Shown: positions 57,367 through 64,000 of the stretch, one piece after another
Layout of the letters: every line of letters begins with the position of its first letter
How positions within the stretch are numbered: position 1 is the stretch's first letter
Origin: Aquilaria yunnanensis
Taxonomy: Eukaryota > Streptophyta > Magnoliopsida > Malvales > Thymelaeaceae
Assembly (NCBI GenBank): GCA_039654915.1
Contig: CM077595.1
Location: 51,181,501-51,245,500 of the forward strand
Direction of reading: 5' to 3'
DNA length: 64,000 nucleotides
Program-made: the position numbers and the translations under genes
The notes under the pieces: generated by a model
Told to the model about the DNA's origin: nothing
Databases searched by the model: none
What the model saw: the letters and a program-made list of their open reading frames with translations, nothing else

Positions 57367-60300
57367 GTTTCCACTTCATTCCAAAGAACATTTCAATGTT
57401 TCCACTTCATTCCAAACAAGTTGTGATTGTTTCCATTTCACTCCAAATAAGTTGTGAATGTTTCAATTTCATCCGAAACAAGTTGTGAATGTTTAATATT
57501 CATTGCAAAGAAGTTGTGAATGTTTCCATTTTATTCCAAACAAGTTGTGACTGTTTCCATTTCAATCCAAACAAGTTGTGAATGTCCGCATTTCATTCCA
57601 AATAAGTTGTGAATGTTTCCATTTCTTTCCAAACAAGTTGTGAGTGTTTCCATTTCATTCCAAAAAAGTTGCGAATGTTCCAATTTCATTCCAAACAAGT
57701 TGTGATTGTTTCGATTTCCTTCCAAACAATTTGTGAATGTTCCAAATAAGTTGTGAATGTCCCCACTTCATTCCAAAGAATTTTTGAATGTTTCCAATTC
57801 ATTTAAAACAGGTTGTGAATGTTTCAACTTCATTCCAAACAAGTTTTGAATGTTTCCACTTCATTCCAAACAAGTTGTGAATGTTTCCATTTCATTCCAA
57901 AGAAGTTGTGAATGTTTCGATTTCATTACAAACATGTTGTGAATTTTCTGTTTCATTCCAAAGAAGATTTGAATGTTTCCTTTTCGTTCGACAGAAGTTG
58001 TGAATGTTTCCGTTTCATTCCAAACAAGTTGTGAATTTTTCCATTTCATTCCAAACAAATTGTGAACGTTTGTATTTCATGCCAAACAAGTTGTGAATGT
58101 TCCAATTTCATTCCAAACAAGTTGTGAAAGTTTCCATTTCATTCCAAACATGTTGTGAGTGTTTTCTGTTTCATTCCAAACAAGTTGTGAATGTTCCAAT
58201 TTCATTCCAAACAAGCTGTGAATGTTTCCATTTCATTCCAAAGAAGTTGTGAATGTTTGCATTTCATTCCACACATGATGTGAATGTTTCGATTTCATTC
58301 CGAAGAAGTTATGAATGTTTCCAATTAATTCGAAGCATGATGTGAATGCTTCCATTTCATTCCAAAGAAGTTGTCAATGTTTCCATTTCATTCCAAACAA
58401 GTTCTGAATGTTTCCACTTCATTGCAAGGAAGTTGTGAATGTTCCAATTTCATTCCAAACAAGTTGTGACTGTTTCGATTTCCTTCCAAACAATTTGTGA
58501 TTGCTCCAAAGAAGTTGTGAATGTCCCCACTTCATTCCAAAGAAGTTGTGAATGTTTCCATTTCATTCAAAACAGGTTGTGAATTTTTCCACTTCATTCC
58601 AAACAAGTTTTGAATGTCTCCACCTTATTCCAAACAAGTTGTGAAATTTCCATTTCATTGCAAACAAGGTCTGAATGTTTCCATATCGTTCGAAAGAAGT
58701 TGTGAATGTTTCCATTTCATTTGAAACAAGTTGTGAATGTTTCCATTTCATTCCAAACAAGTTGTGAATGTTTCCATTTCATTCCAAACAAGTTGTGAAT
58801 GTTTTCATTTCATGCCAAACAATGGGAATGTTCCAATTTCATTCCAAACAAGTTGCGCATGTTTCCATTTCATTCCAAAGAACTTGTGAATGTTTCCATT
58901 TTTCATTGCAAACATGGTCTGAATGTTTCCATTTCATTCCAAAGAAGTTGTCAAGGTTTCCATTTCTTTCCAAACAAGTTGTGAATGTTCCAATTTCATT
59001 CCAAACAAGCTGTGACTGTTTCGATTTCCTTCGAAACAAGTTGGGAAGGTTCCAAATAAGTTGTAAATGTCCTCATTTCATTCCAAATAAGTTGTGAATG
59101 TTTCCACTTCGTTCCAAAGAAGTTTTCAATGTTTCCACTTCATTCCAAACAAGTTGTGAATGTTCCCATTTCACTCCAAATAAGTTGTGAATGTTTCAAT
59201 TTCATCCGAAACAAGTTGTGAAAGTTCAATATTCATTGCAAAGAACTTGTGAATGTCTCCATTTCATTCCCAAGAAGTTGTGAATGTTTCCTTTTCATTC
59301 CAAACAAGTTGTGACTGTTTCCATTTCAATCCAAACAAGTTGTGAATGTCCGCATTTCATTCCAAATAAGTTGTGAGTGTTTCCATTTCATTACAAACAA
59401 GTTGGGAATGTTTCCACATCATTCCAAACAAGTTGTGAATGTTTTCACTTCATTCCAAACAAGTTGTGAATGTTTTCACTTCATTCCAAACAAGTTATGA
59501 ATGTTTCCATTTCATTCCAGACAAGTTGTGAATGTTTCCATATCGTTGTAGAGAAGTTGTGAAAGTTTCCATTTTATTCCAAACAAGTTGTGAATGTTCC
59601 AATTTCATTCCAAACAAGTTGTGAATGTTTCAATTTCATTCCAAACAAGTTGTGAATGTTTCGATTTCATTCCAAAAAAGTTGTGAATTTTTCCTTTTCA
59701 TTCCAAGGAAGATTTGAATGTTTCCTTTTCATTCGAAAGAAGTTTTGAATGTTTTCGATTCATTCCAAACAAGTTGTGAATTTTTCCATTTCATTCCAAA
59801 CAAGTTCTGAATGTTTCGATTTTATTCCAAACAAGTTGTGAATTTTTCCTTTTCATTCCAAAGAAGATTTGAATGTTTCCTTTTCTTTCGAACGAAGTTG
59901 TGAATGTTTCCGTTTCATTCCAAACAAGTTGTTGATGTTTCCATTTCATTCCAAAGAACTTGTGAATGTTTCCATTTTACATTGCAAACATGTTCTGAAT
60001 GTTCCCATTTCATTCTAAAGAAGTTGTGAATGTTTCCATTTCATTCCAAACAAGTTGTGAATGTTCCAATTTCATTCCAAACAAGCTGTGACTTTTTCGA
60101 TTTCCTTCGAAACAAGTTGTGAAGGTTCCAAATAAGTTGTGAATGTCCTCATTTCATTCCAAATAAGTTGTCAATGTTTCCCCTTCATTCCAAAGAAGTT
60201 TTCAATGTTTCCACTTCATTCCAAACAAGTTGTGAATCTTTCCATTTCACTCAAAATAAGTTGTGAATGTTTCAATTTCATCCGAAACAAGTTGTGAAAA

Positions 60301-63300
60301 TTCAATATTCATTGCAAAGAAGTTGTGAATGTTTCATTTCATTCCAAAGAAGTTGTGAATGTTTCCATTTCATTCCAAACAAGTTGTGACTGTTTCCATT
60401 TCAATCCAAACAAGTTGAGAATGTCCGCATTTCTTTCCAAATAAGTTGTGAATGTTTCCATTTCATTCCAAATAAGTTGTCAAAGTTTCCACTTCATTCC
60501 AAACAAGTTGTGGATGTTTTCACTTCATTCCAAACAAGTTATGAATGTTTCCATTTCATTCCAGACAAGTTGTGAATGTTTCCACATCGTTCCAGAGAAG
60601 TTGTGAATGTTTCCATTTCATTCCAAACAAGTTGTGATTGTTCCAATTTCATTCCAAACAAGTTTTGAATGTTTCCATTTCATTCCAACCAAGTTCTGAA
60701 TGTTTCAATTTCATTCCAAACAAGTTGTGAATGTTTCGATTTCATTCCAAACAAGTTGTGAATTTTTCCTTTTCATTCCAAAGAAGATTTAAATGTTTCC
60801 TTTTCATTCGAAAAAAGTTTTGAATGTTTCCGTTTCATTCCAAACAAGTTGTGAATTTTTCAATTTCATTCCAAACAAGTTGTGAATGTTTCCATTTCAT
60901 TCCAAACAAGTTCTGAATGTTGCAATTTCATTCCAAACAAGTTGTGAAAGTTTCCATTTCATTCCAAACAAGTTGTGTATGTTTTCCATTTCATGCCAAA
61001 CAAGTTGCGAATGTTCCAATTTCATTCCAAACATGTTGTGAATGTTTCAGTTTCATTCCGAACAAGTTGTGAATGTTTCCATTTCATTCCAAAGAAGTTG
61101 TGAAGGTGTCCAATTCATTCCAAACATGATGTGATTGTTTCCATTTCATTCCAAAGAAGTTGTGAATGTTTCCATTTCATTCCAAACAAGTTGTGAATGT
61201 TTCCATTTCATTCCAAGGAAGTTGCGAATGTTCTAATTTCATTCCAAACAAGTTGTGACTATTTCGATTTCCTTCCAAACAATTTGTGAATGTTCCAAAT
61301 AAGTTGTGAATGTCCCCACTTCATTCCAAAGAATTTGTGAATGTTTCCATTTCATTCAAAACAGGTTGTGAATGTTTCCACTTCATTCCAGACAAGTTTT
61401 GAATGTTTCCACTTCATTCCAAACAAGTTGTGAATGTTTCCTTTTCATTCGAAACAACTTGTGAATGTTTCGATTTCATTCCAAAAAAGTTTTGAATTTT
61501 TCTGTTTCATTCGAAACAAGTTTTGAATGTTTCCTTTTCGTGAATGTTTCTGTTTCATTCCAAACAAGTTCTTAATTTTTCCATTTCGTTCCAAACAAGT
61601 TGTAAATGTTTCCATTTCATTCCAAACAAGTTGTGAATGTTCCAATTTCATTCCAAACAAGTTGTGAATGTTTCCATTTCATTCCAAACAAGTTGTGAAT
61701 GTTTCCATTTCATCCCAAACAAGTTGTGAATTTTTCCTTTTCATTCCAAAGAAGTTTTGAATGTTTCTGTTTCATTCCAAACAAGTTGGGAATTTTTCCA
61801 CTTCTTTCCAAACAAGTTGTGGATGTTCTAATTTCATTCCAAATAAGTTGTGAATGTTCCAATTTCATTCCAAACAAGTTGTGAAGGTTTCAATTTCACT
61901 CCGAAGAAGTTGTGAATGTTTCCAATTCATTCGAAACATGATGTGAATGCTTCCATTTCATTCCAAAGAAGTGGTGAATGTTTCCATTTCAGTGCAAACA
62001 AGTTGTGAATGTTTCCACTTCATTCTAAAGAAGTTTTGAAGGCTCGAATTTCATTCCACACAAGTTGTGACTGTCTCGATTTCCATCCAAACAATTTGTG
62101 AATACTCCAAATAAGTTGTGAATGTCCCCACTTCTTTCCAAAGAAGTTGTCAAAGTTTCCATTTCTTTCAAAACAGGTTGTGAATGTTTCCATTTCATTC
62201 CAAACAACTTGTGACTGCTTCTATTTCAACCCAAACAAGTTGTGAATGTCCGCATTTCAGTACAAATAAGTTGTGAATGTTTCCATTTCATTCCAAACAA
62301 GTTGGGAATGTTTCCACTTCATTCCAAACAAGTTATGAATGTTTCCATTTCATTCCAGACAAGTTGTTAATGTTTCCATATCGTTCCGGAGAAGTTGTTA
62401 ATGAATCCATTTCATTCCAAACAAGCTGTGAATGTTCCAATTTCATTCCAAACAAGTTTTGAATGTTTCCATTTCATTCCAACCAAGTTGTGAATGTTTA
62501 CATTTCATTCCAAACAAGTTGTGAATGTTTCGATTTCATTCCAAACAAGTTGTGAATTTTTCCTTTTCATTCCAAAGAAGATTTGAATGTTTCATTTTCT
62601 GTCGAAAGAAGTTGTGAATGTTTCCGTTTTATTCCAAACAAGTTGTGAATTTTTCCATTTCATTCCAAACAAATTGTGAACGTTTGCATTTCCTGGCAAA
62701 CATGTTGTGAATGTTTCAATTTCATTCCAAACAAGTTGCGAAAGTTTCCATTTGATTACAAACAAGTTGTTAATGTTTTATGTTTCATTCCAAATAAGTT
62801 GTGAATGTTCCAATTTCATTCCAAACAACTTGTGAATGTTTCCATTTCATTCCAAAGAAGTTGTGAATGTTTCCATTTCATTCCGAACATGATGTGAATA
62901 TTTCGATTTCATTCCGAAGAAGTTGTGAATGTTTCCAATTAATTCAAAACATGATGCGATTGCTTCCATGTCATTCCAAATAAGTTGTGAATTTTTCCAT
63001 TTCATTCCAAATAAGTTGTGAATGTTTCCACTTCATTCCAAGGAAGTTGTGAATGTTCCAATTTCATTCCAAACAAGTTGTGACTGTTTTGATTTCTTTC
63101 CAAACAATTTGTGATTGCTCCAAATAAGTTGTGAATGTCCCCACTTCATTCCAAAGAAGTTGTGAATGTTTCCATTTCATTCAAAACAGGTTGTGAATTT
63201 TTCCACTTCATTCCAAACAAGTTTTGAATGTCTCCACTTTATTCCAAACAAGTTCTGAATATTTCCATTTCATTGCAAACAAGGTGTGAATGTTTCCATT

Positions 63301-64000
63301 TCGTTCGATAGAAGTTGTGAATGTTTCCCTTTCATTCCAAACAAGTTGTGAATGTTTCCCTTTCATTGCAAACAAGTTGTGAATGTTCCATTTCATTCCA
63401 AACAAGTTTTGGATGTTCCAGTTTCATTCAAAACAAGTTGTGAATGTTTCCATTTCATTCCAAACAAGTCGTGAATGTTTCCATTTCATTCCAAACAAGT
63501 TGTGAATGTTTTCATTTCGTGCCAAACAATGGGAATGTTCCAATTTCATTCCAAACAAGTTGTGCATGTTTCCAATTCATTCCAAAGAACTTGTGAATGT
63601 TTCCATTTTTCATTGCAAACACGGTCTGAATGTTTCCATTTCATTCCAAGGAAGTTGTCAATGTTTCCATTTCGTTCCAAACAAGTTGTGAATATTCCAA
63701 TTTCATTGCAAACAAGTTGTGATTGTTTTGATTTCCTTCCAACCAAGTTGTGAATGTTCCAAATAAGTTGTGAACGTCCTCATTTTATTCCAAATAAGTT
63801 GTGAATGTTTCCACTTCATTCCAAAGAAGTTTTGAATGTTTCCATTTCATTCCAAACAAGTTTTGAATGTTTCCATTTCATTCCAACCAAGTTGTGAATG
63901 TTTCCATTTCATTCCAAACAAGTTGTGAATGTTTCCATTTCATTCCAAAAAAGTTGTGAATTTTTCCTTTTCATTCCAAAGAATATTTGAATGTTTCCTT
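57367..64000 (+). repeat. 31-bp satellite array, block S4, with higher-order organisation
   Basis: This 6.6 kb is in the same orientation and runs off the window. Truncated-monomer landmarks lie at about 57737, 58503, 59049, 60125, 61282, 62104, 63117 and 63756. A ~1.08-kb unit is tandemly duplicated: 59049/60125 (landmark), 59348/60423 (GTCCGCATTTC) and ~59706/60785 (GAAGATTTGAATG) are all 1075-1079 bp apart. A longer duplication with ~4.6-4.7 kb spacing links 58501/63115 and 58821/63528. Confidence 0.95.

Noticed and set aside
1..64000. CRISPR-like appearance of the regular short repeats
   Set aside because: There are no unique spacers between repeats; the units are contiguous tandem monomers in a plant context, i.e. 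a satellite.

Overview
The window is repeat-rich DNA from a flowering plant, and I see no host gene, tRNA or rRNA in it. About 30% (1-2405, 20873-27417, 48530-52416, 57367-64000) is one satellite family with a ~31-bp monomer. All four blocks have the same orientation, so they look like one array split by transposon insertions. The rest is nested LTR retrotransposons. The satellite plus Ty3/gypsy elements resembling the centromeric CRM clade suggests centromeric or pericentromeric chromatin (inference).

Four element families are present. A is a Ty1/copia element with LTRs of ~1.43-1.52 kb starting TGTTGGAATTC; only fragments remain. B is a Ty1/copia element with 1416-bp LTRs, one broken copy (B1, plus strand) and one intact copy (B2, minus strand). 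C is a CRM-like Ty3/gypsy element with 986-bp LTRs, in two nearly complete copies (C1, C2, both minus strand). D is a non-autonomous relative of C with ~1020-bp LTRs, minus strand.

Layout. Satellite S1 is followed by an A LTR start (2406-3075), then an inverted pair of B LTRs (3076-5714) and the broken B1 (to 19351). C1 (7927-16501, TSD CCAAT) sits inside B1 and carries three LTRs. A full A LTR (19352-20872) follows, then satellite S2. D (27418-48529, TSD CATTT) inserted into the satellite and later received B2 (29310-37634, TSD TGTGT) and C2 (39044-46392, TSD GGATC). After satellite S3 comes a rearranged locus (52417-57366) made of two A fragments pointing away from each other, with a scrambled B-LTR remnant between them. 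Satellite S4 runs to the end.

C1 has open gag and pol frames, offset by -1. B2 has one complete 1323-residue Gag-Pol frame and nearly identical LTRs, so it is the youngest and the best candidate for an active element. The most unusual object is D. It has lost its zinc knuckle, protease, reverse transcriptase and integrase, yet keeps a long frame in which gag, the protease-RT linker, about 450 codons of unrecognised sequence and the LTR-encoded CR-like tail all share one phase. That frame is interrupted by only a few stops and two later insertions.
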